Shown: positions 17,601-26,533 of the stretch, piece by piece
How the letters are laid out: each line of letters begins with the position of its first letter
Numbering within the stretch: position 1 is the stretch's first letter
Source of the DNA: an uncultured Bacilli bacterium
GTDB taxonomy: Bacteria > Bacillota_I > Bacilli_A > RFN20 > CAG-288
Assembly (NCBI GenBank): GCA_944349335.1
Contig: CALVMW010000001.1
Location: 330,309-394,308, forward strand
DNA length: 64,000 nucleotides
Direction: 5' to 3'
Translations under genes and position numbers: made by a program
Notes under the pieces: generated by a model
The model's input: the letters and a program-made list of their open reading frames with translations, nothing else
The model's database searches: none
What the model was told of the DNA's origin: nothing

Positions 17601-18521
17601 ATGTCAAGTTTTAAAGATTTACGAATAGTTGATAATTTTTATCAGACAAGTGCCTACTATCCGATGCCGACAATACTTATTTCCACTCTTGATGATGATG
17701 GCAACACTTCATTAGGAGCTTACTCTCTTTGTTTTCCTTATTATATTGCCGGTAAGGATCATTATGCGATGTTACTAGAATGCCGCAATTCTTCTAATAC
17801 AGCTCAAAATCTTCTTAAAAGAGGTAAGTGTGCTTTGAATTTTTTAGAAGATTCTTATAAAGATTTTAAAGAGACTGTGAGGTTAGGTTTTCCTGGACAA
17901 ACGAGCAAAGAAAAGATGAAAGATTGTCCCTTCGAATTTGAAAAAGGCCTGATGGAAGATGGTGATCGTCCTTTAGTTATCAAAAAAGCTTATCAAGTAT
18001 TTGAATGTACCTGGGATGATAGTTTAGAAGAGGCTTATAAAGATAAAGAAAAGATCGGGCAATTAGATGGTGTTATGGGTCCTTATCGCAATTTCAATGG
18101 AATCACCTCGAAATTCGGTTGTCACTTCATTTTAAAAATCGATAAGATATTGATGAAAGAGAAGTATTATAACGCCATAATCAATGGAGCAAAATCTTCC
18201 ACATTCCCTAAAGTTCCGATTGATTTTGGTTATAGAGATTCCACATATTTCTGGTATACAAAATTTAAAAAAGCTCTAAAATGCCCAATTCCTGATGTGG
18301 AAAACGATGTTAAAACCGTACGCTATGCTGCTGATAGAGCAGATCCTGATGTTAAATTTACAGACGATGCATTAAAGATGCTCATCAAAGTACCGAGAGT
18401 ATTTTTAAAAACAGTTATAAATGGTTGTGTTAAATATGCTAAAGATAACAACATCACCTTGATCGATGAAAAAGTGATGAGAGAGATTAACGACAAAAGA
18501 AAAGAAGAGAAAAAGAAATAA
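17601..18521 (+). CDS. Flavin-reductase-like split-barrel protein with PCP_red-like C-terminal domain
   Basis: The first 200 or so residues look like a flavin reductase / FMN-binding split barrel (PTILISTLDDDGNTSLGAYS, then ALNFLEDSYK), a fold that binds FMN and moves electrons from NAD(P)H. The last 60 residues (FTDDALKMLIKVPRVFLKTV, then CVKYAKDNNITLIDEKVM) resemble the small PCP_red domain first named from light-independent protochlorophyllide reductase, which also occurs alone or fused in non-photosynthetic bacteria. The combination suggests a redox role, but substrate and partner are unknown. GGAGG precedes the ATG. It is a single-gene unit with its own terminator. Confidence 0.75.
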   Translation: MSSFKDLRIVDNFYQTSAYYPMPTILISTLDDDGNTSLGAYSLCFPYYIAGKDHYAMLLECRNSSNTAQNLLKRGKCALNFLEDSYKDFKETVRLGFPGQTSKEKMKDCPFEFEKGLMEDGDRPLVIKKAYQVFECTWDDSLEEAYKDKEKIGQLDGVMGPYRNFNGITSKFGCHFILKIDKILMKEKYYNAIINGAKSSTFPKVPIDFGYRDSTYFWYTKFKKALKCPIPDVENDVKTVRYAADRADPDVKFTDDALKMLIKVPRVFLKTVINGCVKYAKDNNITLIDEKVMREINDKRKEEKKK

Positions 18522-18527
18522 AAAGAG

Positions 18528-18563
18528 GCCGTATTAGAATAACTCCTCTAATACGGCATTTTT
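18528..18563 (+). terminator. Terminator of the flavin-reductase-like gene
   Basis: An 11-bp perfect stem, GCCGTATTAGA (18528-18538) with TCTAATACGGC (18547-18557), an 8-nt loop and a T-run. Confidence 0.9.
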
Positions 18564-18617
18564 ATATAATTTAACAATACATGATATATAAATAAAAAAT
18601 TAATGCTCACTTTTCTA

Positions 18618-19502
18618 CTATAAATTTATATAAACAACATCGGGGTTTAAGATAGATTCATCAATTTCTTTTTCTTCATTAAAAGCTTTTTCGAGTTTAT
18701 TAACTAAAGCGATAAGATTATCAAATTGATATTCTTTTCTCTCATTATGAAAATAATCTAATTCATCCCACGGTTTACTTTTAACATAATGAATATAAGG
18801 AAATACTTTAAATATAGTACAGAAGTGACGAATAACAGTATTTTCCTCTGTTCTTTTTTGTTCATTGTAGATGTTAGATAAAATACGGATATCTTTATTA
18901 AAATATTTATTTATCGCTGATTGATCAGGCATGAACATATGCTTCTTTTGACACATGTTGCGGCACTTAGCTAATTTATTATTTTCGCGTATCTTTTTTA
19001 AATCCATCAACATAACGCCAGAATTACAATAATGAGGATTGATCCATTTGTGGCCTACAGCATCTAAAGCTAAAGCGACTGATTTAGAACGCATATCAAT
19101 ATCATAAAGAGAAGATATATCTTTTAATGCGACAGTATCGATATCTAAATATAATATTTTATCTGGTAAATCAGGCAACATGTCAAAAAAGAGACGGAAG
19201 AAAGCATAAATAGTAAAACAACTTTTTATATCTTTTAATTTATAAAGTTCCTCTTTATAAGAAGAATAATCAACTTTAGTAATAAGGTTTTCTGGATTAA
19301 ATAAACTAATAACTTTTTGATAATAATTGATCATCTTATCATCAAAAGACACAAATTGAGGATCAATATCTAAAAAATTCCCAGTCATCACATAGATATG
19401 AACAGGCTTAGAAGTATTTTGACAAATCGAAGTTATGGCCATAAGAAGGCCTCTAAACATCTTTTTATTGCCAGAAAAAGCAATATTTATATACTCTGAC
19501 AT
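18618..19502 (-). CDS. Family 8 glycosyltransferase
   Basis: GT8 enzymes transfer glucose or galactose from UDP-sugars with retention. The N-terminal INIAFSGNKKMFRGLLMAI, the metal-binding DxD in KILYLDIDTVAL, and the later HYCNSGVMLMDL are all GT8 hallmarks. At 294 residues it is complete. No signal peptide is seen, so it should act in the cytoplasm, probably on a surface glycan precursor. Its -10 box lies 6 nt before the ATG and there is no ribosome site, so the mRNA is predicted to be leaderless. It is divergent from rdgB. Confidence 0.9.
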   Translation of the reverse strand: MSEYINIAFSGNKKMFRGLLMAITSICQNTSKPVHIYVMTGNFLDIDPQFVSFDDKMINYYQKVISLFNPENLITKVDYSSYKEELYKLKDIKSCFTIYAFFRLFFDMLPDLPDKILYLDIDTVALKDISSLYDIDMRSKSVALALDAVGHKWINPHYCNSGVMLMDLKKIRENNKLAKCRNMCQKKHMFMPDQSAINKYFNKDIRILSNIYNEQKRTEENTVIRHFCTIFKVFPYIHYVKSKPWDELDYFHNERKEYQFDNLIALVNKLEKAFNEEKEIDESILNPDVVYINL

Positions 19503-19508
19503 ATTTTT

Positions 19509-19537
19509 ATAATAACAAATAGAAAATGATAAAACAA
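19509..19537 (-). promoter_or_regulatory. Promoter of the GT8 gene (predicted leaderless start)
   Basis: On the minus strand TTGTTT (19537-19532), a 17-bp spacer and TATTAT (19514-19509). Only 6 nt separate the -10 box from the ATG, so transcription should begin at or next to the start codon. Confidence 0.65.
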
Positions 19538-19560
19538 TTAAAATAAGATTAAAGTATTTT

Positions 19561-19569
19561 TGCTACAAT
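19561..19569 (+). promoter_or_regulatory. Extended -10 promoter of the rdgB operon (predicted leaderless start)
   Basis: TGC-TACAAT is an extended -10 box (19561-19569) ending 11 nt before the rdgB ATG at 19581. No convincing -35 box and no ribosome site are present; the interval is an alternating TA tract. Confidence 0.65.
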
Positions 19570-19580
19570 ATATATATATT

Positions 19581-20186
19581 ATGAATAAAATAGTTTTAGC
19601 AACACACAACTTAAATAAAGTCAAAGAAGTAAAGGAGATTTTAAAGGATTATACTATCATCTCCTTAAAGGATTTAGGCATCACTCCTAAATGCAAAGAG
19701 AATGGCATCAGTTTTGAGGAAAATTCTTTAATTAAAGCTAGAGAGATCGCTGCTTATACTTCTTATCCTGTAATCGCTGACGACTCTGGGCTTTGTATTG
19801 AGGCTTTAAATGGATTTCCTGGTATTTATTCAGCGAGGTTTTTAGAAGATAAAACTTATGCTGAAAAAAATAAGGAGATTATCAACATATTAAAAGATAC
19901 TAAGAATCGTAAAGCTCACTTTACTTCAGCGATATCTTTTATCGATAAAGAAAATAATATTGAAAAAACCTTTATCGGTATTGCTGAAGGTATAATAATC
20001 GATGAATATAAAGATTCTCCTAACGGATTTGGTTATGATCCGATCTTTTATTCAAATGAATTAAAGAAAACATTTGGTGAAGCTACTAAAGAAGAGAAAA
20101 ATAGTGTATCTCATAGATATAAAGCATTAAAAAAACTTAGTGAATATTTAAAGAGGGAATATGAAACTGATATTAGGAATAGGTAA
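19581..20186 (+). CDS. rdgB: XTP/dITP pyrophosphatase (RdgB/HAM1)
   Basis: It hydrolyses non-canonical purine triphosphates (XTP, dITP) to monophosphates, keeping them out of DNA and RNA. IVLATHNLNKVKE at the N-terminus, VIADDSGLCIEALNGFPG with catalytic Asp, and SPNGFGYDPIF followed by SHRYKAL are the family motifs. I use the ATG at 19581, which gives the canonical N-terminus (201 residues); an in-frame ATG at 19560 would lie upstream of the -10 box. It is the first gene of rdgB-pth-mfd-rqcP-tilS and overlaps pth by 26 nt. Confidence 0.95.
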   Translation: MNKIVLATHNLNKVKEVKEILKDYTIISLKDLGITPKCKENGISFEENSLIKAREIAAYTSYPVIADDSGLCIEALNGFPGIYSARFLEDKTYAEKNKEIINILKDTKNRKAHFTSAISFIDKENNIEKTFIGIAEGIIIDEYKDSPNGFGYDPIFYSNELKKTFGEATKEEKNSVSHRYKALKKLSEYLKREYETDIRNR

Positions 20187-20730
20187 TTACGGTGATATTT
20201 ATAAAGATACGAGGCATAATTCAGGCTTTCAAGCTATTGATTTATTAGCTGATGATTTTGGTATCAAAATAAATAAAAAAGCTTTTGATGCTCTCACTTA
20301 TAAAGGTACTATTTTAGATAATGATGTTTTACTGATGAAGCCTTTAACTTATGTCAACCTTTCAGGAAAAGCCTTAATTCAAGCTATGAATTTTTATAAA
20401 TTAGAAAAAGAAGATATTATCATTTTAGTAGATGATATGGATTTAGATACAGGAACTATCAAATTAAAAGAAAAAGGCTCTTCAGCTGGCCATAACGGTT
20501 TAAAGTCTATCATTTCAGTTTTAGGTTCAACAGAGTTTAAAAGAATTAAGATCGGTATATCTAAACCTACTTTTAATAGCGCTGATTTTGTCTTATCTGC
20601 TCCTAAAGATAAAGATGAATATAATAAATGGAAGGATGGAATCTCTAAAGCTTGTGAAGCTTTAGAATATTCATTAAAATATTCGTTTGAAAAAGCGATG
20701 AACATCTATAATTCACATGTCCAAAATTAG
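20161..20730 (+). CDS. pth: Peptidyl-tRNA hydrolase
   Basis: It releases peptides from tRNAs that drop off the ribosome. The start LILGIGNYGDIYKDTRHNSG carries the catalytic His of the TRHNxG motif, and LMKPLTYVNLSGKA, DDMDLDTG and GSSAGHNGLKSII follow in family order. The usual GNPG is GNYG here. At 189 residues the length is normal. The start is inside rdgB and the end overlaps mfd by 14 nt. Confidence 0.96.
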   Translation: MKLILGIGNYGDIYKDTRHNSGFQAIDLLADDFGIKINKKAFDALTYKGTILDNDVLLMKPLTYVNLSGKALIQAMNFYKLEKEDIIILVDDMDLDTGTIKLKEKGSSAGHNGLKSIISVLGSTEFKRIKIGISKPTFNSADFVLSAPKDKDEYNKWKDGISKACEALEYSLKYSFEKAMNIYNSHVQN

Positions 20731-23700
20731 TAAACTTTCACTATTTTCATACTTATTTAATAATCCAGAGATTTCTAATATTCAAAATGGAAGTGACTTT
20801 CACTCCTCTTCTCTTAAAGGAGCCGCTTTACTTACTGCTATATCTTTCCATTTAGAACCCAAAAAACTCTTTTTTCTCTTTCCAACGATTTATGAAGCAG
20901 AAGAATTCTTTTCTGCTCTCAGTGAATTTCTAAATGAAGATGAATGTTATCTTTTCCCTTATGATGAAATCTTTAGATCAACTGCTATCGGTATTTCTCC
21001 AGAGATGTTTGAAGAAAGGCTATTATCTTTATCCTCAACTATTGAAGATAAACCCTCAATTTTAATCGCCCATACTTCTTCATTCATGCTTTCTTTGATG
21101 GATAAAAAAAGATATACAGAATCTCTGATTTATCTTGAAAAGAATGAGATGTATGATGTGAATGAACTACTTAAAAAATTAGTTATTTTAGGTTATGTAG
21201 CCACTGATTATATCTCGGCCTCTGGCCAATTTGCTCAAAGAGGAATGATAATCGATATATTTGATCCTTGTTATAAAGATCCCATAAGATTAGAACTCTT
21301 TGGTGATGAACTAGAAGATATCCGCTCATTTAAAGTGAAAGATGAAATGAGCTATAACCATCTTGAGAAAGCGATTATTCATCCTTTTTCCTTAAGGGTA
21401 ATATCTCAAGAAGAAAAAGAAGAAGGCATAAAAAGAATAGATAAAGCCTTCAAACAGATCGTTCCAACTAGTAGAAATGATTATGATGGATTACAAGAGA
21501 GGATCGAAAGATTAAAAGAAGATGTTTTAGCTTCTTCTTTAAAAGAAGTTGATCAACGTTTTTATCCTTTCTTTAACGAAAAAACAGCGACTCTCAGTGA
21601 TTATTTAGAAGATTATTCCTGTTATATTTATAACTTTAAAGAGATCAGAGAAGAATATAAAGAACTTCTAGAAAATGAACGAGCTTATTTTAAAAGAAGT
21701 TATAAATCTTTTTTGTCTTTAGAGGGTGAAAAAGTTTTTTCTGACAGCAATTTTGATTTAACTCCTTTCAAGAAAATAATAAATGATGATTCTTTTATTC
21801 TCCGTTCACCTTCTTTCCAAAGCATCTCTTTTTTAAATTCAAAAAACTTATTACAAGATTATGAAAAAGAAGGTTATCAAATTTTTATCTTATTAAAAGA
21901 ACCAAATTATACAAATTATTTGAATTACTTAAATAATAATCAATTAACCTATTCTATCTATCCAAACATCAATAAAATTACTATAACTGATGAAGAATTA
22001 GCTATTGGACTAGAATTACCCTCATATAAAAAAGTATATCTTTCTGCTAAGGAGATATTCGGTATTTCTTCCTCACACACGCGCTTTTTATCACGCTATA
22101 AAGATGCAAAAATAATCAGAAGATATGAAGATTTAAAACCTGGTGATTATGTAGTCCATGAAACACACGGAGTAGGTCTTTACGAAGGAGTTACTGTAAA
22201 AGAAGGTTTAGAATGCTTAAAAATATCTTATGCTGAAGGAGCGAGAGCCTACGTTCCTCTTTCACAATATAAGATGATAAGAAAATATTCTTCTAGAGAA
22301 GGATATACACCGACTTTAGATAGATTAGGTGGTTCTACTTGGGCACGAAAGAAAGAGAAAATAAAAAGTAAGATCTCCTTTATCGCTGATCAGCTTTTAG
22401 CGATCTACGCAAGTCGAAAAGAAAAGATAGGGCATAGTTATTCTAGTGAAGATGAATTAGAAAATAATTTTATTCGTTCTTTTTCATTCACTTATACTCC
22501 TTCTCAACTTGAGGCTTGTAAAGCTATTAAAGAAGATATGGAATCACCTTATCCGATGGATAGACTTATAGCTGGCGATGTCGGTTTTGGAAAAACTGAA
22601 GTAGCTTTTTATGCTGCTTTTAAAGCCTGTTTAGATCATAAACAAGTCGCTTTTTTATGTCCGACAACTATCTTAGCTAATCAACATTATAAAGTCGCAC
22701 TTGAACGCTTTAATGGTTTAGGTGTGAAAATAGCGATGCTTTCGCGCTTTATTTCACAAGAAGAACAAAAAAAGGTCATCGAAAAAATTAAAAAAGGGGA
22801 GATTGATATAGTTATCGGAACACATAGATTGCTTTCTGATGATATAAAATTTAAAGATATCGGCCTCTTAATTATCGATGAAGAGCAAAAATTTGGTGTA
22901 ACTCATAAAGAGAAGATTAAAGAAAGATATAAAGATGTCGACTGCCTTACTTTATCTGCGACTCCTATTCCTCGCACTATGCAGATGTCTCTTCTTTCGG
23001 TAAGACAATTATCTATCTTAGAATCTCCTCCTTTAAATAGAATGCCGGTTAAAACTTATGTTATTAAGATGGATGATGAATTAACTTATGAAGTTATCGC
23101 TAAAGAATTAGAAAGAAAAGGGCAAGTATATTATCTTCATAATAACATCTCTTCTCTTTTCTCCTTAAAAGAGAAGATTCAGAAAAAATTCCCTGATCAT
23201 AAAGTTGAAGCGATTCATGCGAGGATGAGAGAAGATGAGATAGAAAATATCATGAATGACTTTTATATCGGCAATATTGATATTTTAGTCTGTACTACTA
23301 TTGTTGAATCAGGCTTAGATATTCCTAATGTCAATACTATCATCGTCGATAATGCTGATCATTTTGGTTTAGCTCAACTTTATCAAATCAAAGGAAGAGT
23401 AGGAAGAAGCGATAGATTAGCTTATGCTTATTTCTTCTTTAAAGATCAAAGAAAGATGAGCGATGAAGCTAAAAAAAGATTAAAAGCTTTAAAAGATTTT
23501 ACAGAATTAGGTAGCGGCTATAAAATCGCTATGCAAGATTTAAATATTAGAGGAGCTGGGGATATTTTAGGTTCTAAACAATCTGGTTTTGTTGATTCTT
23601 TAGGTTATGAAGCCTATGTAGATTTACTCAATACTGTCATCAAAGAAAAGAAATTAGCAAAGGTTCCAAAAGAAAAGAAAAACTTTGAGCTTTTGTTTTC

Positions 23701-24124
23701 TCTTGATGCACATATTCCTTCTTCCTATGGTAATGAAGAACAAAGAATATCAATGTATCGCGAATTATCAGACTGCGATAATGATAAATCACTTTCTTTA
23801 TTTGCTAAAAAATTAAAAGATGTTTATGGTCCTTATCCTCTAGAAGTAGAGAATCTTCTTTTAAAGAAAAAAATTGAAAATATACTTAATAATGGAAGTT
23901 TTGCTAGCTTTGCTGAAGAATTAGGATACTATGATATTATCTTAACTAAAGAAGCTTCTTCTAAACCAAAAATATATAAAGAATTAGAAGAAAAATTAGA
24001 AGGATTTAAAGATAAATTAAGAGTAAGAATCGATGACTATCGCTTTGAATTTATCATGAATAAAACTAGCGATTATCTGAATGATTTATTATATCTATTA
24101 AGCAATATTATGGAGGTTATTTAA
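20717..24124 (+). CDS. mfd: Transcription-repair coupling factor Mfd
   Basis: This DNA translocase removes stalled RNA polymerase and recruits UvrA to transcribed-strand damage. At 1135 residues it has all regions: N-terminal UvrB-like module, the RNA-polymerase-interaction domain (KPGDYVVHETHGVGLYEGV), the SF2 helicase with Walker A AGDVGFGKTEVA and the DEEQ box (LIIDEEQKFGV), the LSATPIPRTMQMSL motif, and TRG/motif VI (YQIKGRVGRS). It overlaps pth and its stop overlaps the rqcP start as TAATG. Confidence 0.98.
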   Translation: MSKISKLSLFSYLFNNPEISNIQNGSDFHSSSLKGAALLTAISFHLEPKKLFFLFPTIYEAEEFFSALSEFLNEDECYLFPYDEIFRSTAIGISPEMFEERLLSLSSTIEDKPSILIAHTSSFMLSLMDKKRYTESLIYLEKNEMYDVNELLKKLVILGYVATDYISASGQFAQRGMIIDIFDPCYKDPIRLELFGDELEDIRSFKVKDEMSYNHLEKAIIHPFSLRVISQEEKEEGIKRIDKAFKQIVPTSRNDYDGLQERIERLKEDVLASSLKEVDQRFYPFFNEKTATLSDYLEDYSCYIYNFKEIREEYKELLENERAYFKRSYKSFLSLEGEKVFSDSNFDLTPFKKIINDDSFILRSPSFQSISFLNSKNLLQDYEKEGYQIFILLKEPNYTNYLNYLNNNQLTYSIYPNINKITITDEELAIGLELPSYKKVYLSAKEIFGISSSHTRFLSRYKDAKIIRRYEDLKPGDYVVHETHGVGLYEGVTVKEGLECLKISYAEGARAYVPLSQYKMIRKYSSREGYTPTLDRLGGSTWARKKEKIKSKISFIADQLLAIYASRKEKIGHSYSSEDELENNFIRSFSFTYTPSQLEACKAIKEDMESPYPMDRLIAGDVGFGKTEVAFYAAFKACLDHKQVAFLCPTTILANQHYKVALERFNGLGVKIAMLSRFISQEEQKKVIEKIKKGEIDIVIGTHRLLSDDIKFKDIGLLIIDEEQKFGVTHKEKIKERYKDVDCLTLSATPIPRTMQMSLLSVRQLSILESPPLNRMPVKTYVIKMDDELTYEVIAKELERKGQVYYLHNNISSLFSLKEKIQKKFPDHKVEAIHARMREDEIENIMNDFYIGNIDILVCTTIVESGLDIPNVNTIIVDNADHFGLAQLYQIKGRVGRSDRLAYAYFFFKDQRKMSDEAKKRLKALKDFTELGSGYKIAMQDLNIRGAGDILGSKQSGFVDSLGYEAYVDLLNTVIKEKKLAKVPKEKKNFELLFSLDAHIPSSYGNEEQRISMYRELSDCDNDKSLSLFAKKLKDVYGPYPLEVENLLLKKKIENILNNGSFASFAEELGYYDIILTKEASSKPKIYKELEEKLEGFKDKLRVRIDDYRFEFIMNKTSDYLNDLLYLLSNIMEVI

Positions 24125-24369
24125 TGCGCCTAGATAAATACTTAAAAGTCTCACGACTTATTAAAAGAAGAGAAGCTGCAAAAGAATTGATCGACAGTGG
24201 ACACGTATATTTAAATAATAAGGAAGCTAAACCTTCTAGCGAAGTGAAAATAGGTGATATCATCACTATTGAAGCAGGCTTTAAAACAATTAAAGCCAAA
24301 ATAGTAGAAATAAGAAATGTTTCAACTATTAAGGATGCTTCTAATATGTACATTTTAGAAAATGAATAA
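24124..24369 (+). CDS. rqcP: S4-domain RNA-binding protein RqcP (YabO/HslR-like)
   Basis: An 81-residue S4 domain beginning MRLDKYLKVSRLIKRREAAK and continuing with the AGHV-type turn (DSGHVYLNNKEAKPS). In Bacillus the orthologue binds the 50S-nascent chain complex and works with RqcH in C-terminal alanine tailing during ribosome rescue. Position directly after mfd is the conserved Bacillota order. It overlaps mfd by 1 nt and tilS by 8 nt. Confidence 0.92.
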   Translation: MRLDKYLKVSRLIKRREAAKELIDSGHVYLNNKEAKPSSEVKIGDIITIEAGFKTIKAKIVEIRNVSTIKDASNMYILENE

Positions 24370-25567
24370 AAATATAATCTTCTCTTCATTTAACAAATTA
24401 AACCTCAAAGAAGGAAAACATCTTCTTGCTTTTTCAGCTGGTCCAGATTCAGTTTTTCTTCTCACTCTTCTTAAAGATTATTATCAAGAAAGTTTAAAAG
24501 ATCATATCGCTATTATCTATGTAAATTATCACGATTCACCTTATGTAAATAAAGAAGAAGAGATCGTAAATTATTATGTTAAAAAATATAATATTCATCT
24601 TTTTAAAAAAGACGTCTATCCTCCAAAAGAGAATTTTGAAATCTGGGCTAGAGAAATCCGTTATACTTTTTTTAAAGAAATTATCGCTAAATACTCTTAT
24701 TTAGATGTTTTAACTGCCCATCAAAAAGATGATTTAATCGAAACATATTTACTTCAAAAAGAAAGAAAAAATTTACCTTTAGTTTACGGCTTAAATAATG
24801 AAAGTGAGATTTTTAATATAATCGTTAAAAGACCTCTTTTGATGATTTCAAAAAAAGAAATCATCAACTACTTAGATAATAATTTCATCCTATATTATGA
24901 TGACATTACAAACTATGATGAGCATACAAAAAGAAATACGATAAGAAAAAATTTAAAAGAAGAAGAAAAAGAAGAGTTATATAAAGAAATAAATGAAAAA
25001 AACGAAGAGCTTTTTTCTCTTTATAATTATTTTTCATCCTTAACTTTTCCTCTTTCTTATAATATATATGAAAGTCTTAAAATTGAAGAAAAGAAAAGGT
25101 TACTATTTTATATTTTAGAAAAGTTTTCACTTAATAAACCAAATATAGTCAGCCTATCCTATGAGTTTTTAAAAGGTAAAAAGAATAAAAAACTTGTTTT
25201 GAATGATAAAGTTACTCTCTATTCTTCAAAAGAAGATTTTATCTTTTTAAATACTAGAAAAGATTATTACTATACATTTACTGAAAATAAACTTTATAAA
25301 ACCGATTACTTTTCACTCGATTTAACTCACCGAGATAATTTTAATATTAAATCATTTCCTATCTTCTTACGGCCATATAAAAAAGGGGATAAAATAGCTA
25401 CCAATATCCAAACAAAAGATGTCTATAATTTTTTAAAAAAGCAGAAGATACCTTCTTATTATAAAGATATTTATCCCGTTTTTCTTAATGATAACCAAGA
25501 GATATTCTACGTCCCTTTTTATGAAGATATTTTAAATAAAAAACTACCATTCTCTTTCATCTTTTAA
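24362..25567 (+). CDS. tilS: tRNA(Ile)-lysidine synthetase
   Basis: It converts C34 of the CAU-anticodon tRNA-Ile to lysidine, which switches the tRNA from Met to Ile decoding; it is essential. The PP-loop is SAGPDS (residues 25-30), a variant of SGGxDS with Ala in the second position. TAHQKDDLIET and the later RNTIRKNL match the N-terminal domain, and the C-terminal TilS domain includes LRPYKKGDKIATN and PVFLNDNQEI. At 401 residues it is normal. Its last 24 nt overlap the convergent Nudix gene. Confidence 0.95.
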   Translation: MNKNIIFSSFNKLNLKEGKHLLAFSAGPDSVFLLTLLKDYYQESLKDHIAIIYVNYHDSPYVNKEEEIVNYYVKKYNIHLFKKDVYPPKENFEIWAREIRYTFFKEIIAKYSYLDVLTAHQKDDLIETYLLQKERKNLPLVYGLNNESEIFNIIVKRPLLMISKKEIINYLDNNFILYYDDITNYDEHTKRNTIRKNLKEEEKEELYKEINEKNEELFSLYNYFSSLTFPLSYNIYESLKIEEKKRLLFYILEKFSLNKPNIVSLSYEFLKGKKNKKLVLNDKVTLYSSKEDFIFLNTRKDYYYTFTENKLYKTDYFSLDLTHRDNFNIKSFPIFLRPYKKGDKIATNIQTKDVYNFLKKQKIPSYYKDIYPVFLNDNQEIFYVPFYEDILNKKLPFSFIF

Positions 25568-25945
25568 AGCGAGAGAAACTATTTCCTCAATATCTTGACT
25601 TAAAGGATATTCTTTCATCTTGTCTCTAGTTAAAAATAGAAGATGACCTTCTCTTGAATCTTTAATTTTACCCTCATATTCATCACAATAATAAATAAAA
25701 GCGATATCTCTAACATCAGAATAAAACCACTCTTTAATCCCTTTAAACTTTAAAGAAATTAAAGATATATTACATTCTTCTTTTATCTCTCTTTTAACAC
25801 AAGCATCTATCTTCTCATTCTCTTTGACTTTTCCACCTGGTAAAGTTAATCCTGGCCAATCCTTTTTAGTCCTAAGTTGAAAAAGGACCTTATCTTTATC
25901 TCTAACTAGACACATAGTTGTTAAAACAATTTTTTCTTTTTTCAT
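25544..25945 (-). CDS. Nudix hydrolase, MutT/8-oxo-dGTPase type
   Basis: The Nudix box is intact: GGKVKENEKIDACVKREI then KEECNI, matching G-x5-E-x7-R-E-U-x-E-E. At 133 residues it resembles MutT/YtkD-like enzymes that clean oxidised nucleotides, but substrate cannot be told from sequence. It is convergent with tilS (24-nt overlap) and divergent from the small lipoprotein gene. Confidence 0.9.
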   Translation of the reverse strand: MKKEKIVLTTMCLVRDKDKVLFQLRTKKDWPGLTLPGGKVKENEKIDACVKREIKEECNISLISLKFKGIKEWFYSDVRDIAFIYYCDEYEGKIKDSREGHLLFLTRDKMKEYPLSQDIEEIVSLALKDEREW

Positions 25946-25972
25946 AACTCTAAATAGTTTAGTATATTGATG

Positions 25973-26533
25973 ATGAAAAAGAAATCCTTGTTACTTTTAT
26001 CAACTCTATTATTCTCATGTTCACCTGATGAGGAAACTTTTAAATGCATCTATTCTAATATGTATGAAGCTTCGTTTGCTTTACCTAATAGATTAGTAAA
26101 TCAAAAAATAATCATAGATAATGAGAATATAGATACTGAGCAAAATTATTACAATATCTATATTCTTCATAATTTAGAAGAAAGAAATGAATTTTTAAGA
26201 ACTGAAAATTTAAGTTATTCAGAAGGTGACTATATTGACTTTTCTATCACTAGCGATAACATCTATTTAGTGATCATCGCCTTAATTCCGCCTAACTATA
26301 GAGCATATAAAAGACCTAATATCCAATATATAAGAAATGATGAAGAAATATTAGTGACAGATAACTTCTATTATTATATTAATCGAAAAGATAATTCTTA
26401 TCTCTATATAGATTTAGTAAAAGATGCAACGATAACAAATTACTATACTTACTCTTTCTACTATATCTTAGACTCAAGTTACACTGAACAATTAACTAGT
26501 GAGAATATCGCTGTTTATTACAATTTGAATTAG
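25973..26533 (+). CDS. Small lipoprotein of unknown function
   Basis: A signal with lipobox LFSC ends at Cys 16 counted from the ATG at 25973 (an ATG at 25970 and a TTG at 25967 are also in frame). The mature part of about 170 residues is rich in Tyr, Asn, Asp and Ile with no recognised domain. No ribosome site is visible; TATATT (25963-25968) is too close to the ATG to be its -10, so the true promoter or start is uncertain. The last 4 nt overlap the convergent DUF362 pseudogene. Confidence 0.7.
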   Translation: MKKKSLLLLSTLLFSCSPDEETFKCIYSNMYEASFALPNRLVNQKIIIDNENIDTEQNYYNIYILHNLEERNEFLRTENLSYSEGDYIDFSITSDNIYLVIIALIPPNYRAYKRPNIQYIRNDEEILVTDNFYYYINRKDNSYLYIDLVKDATITNYYTYSFYYILDSSYTEQLTSENIAVYYNLN

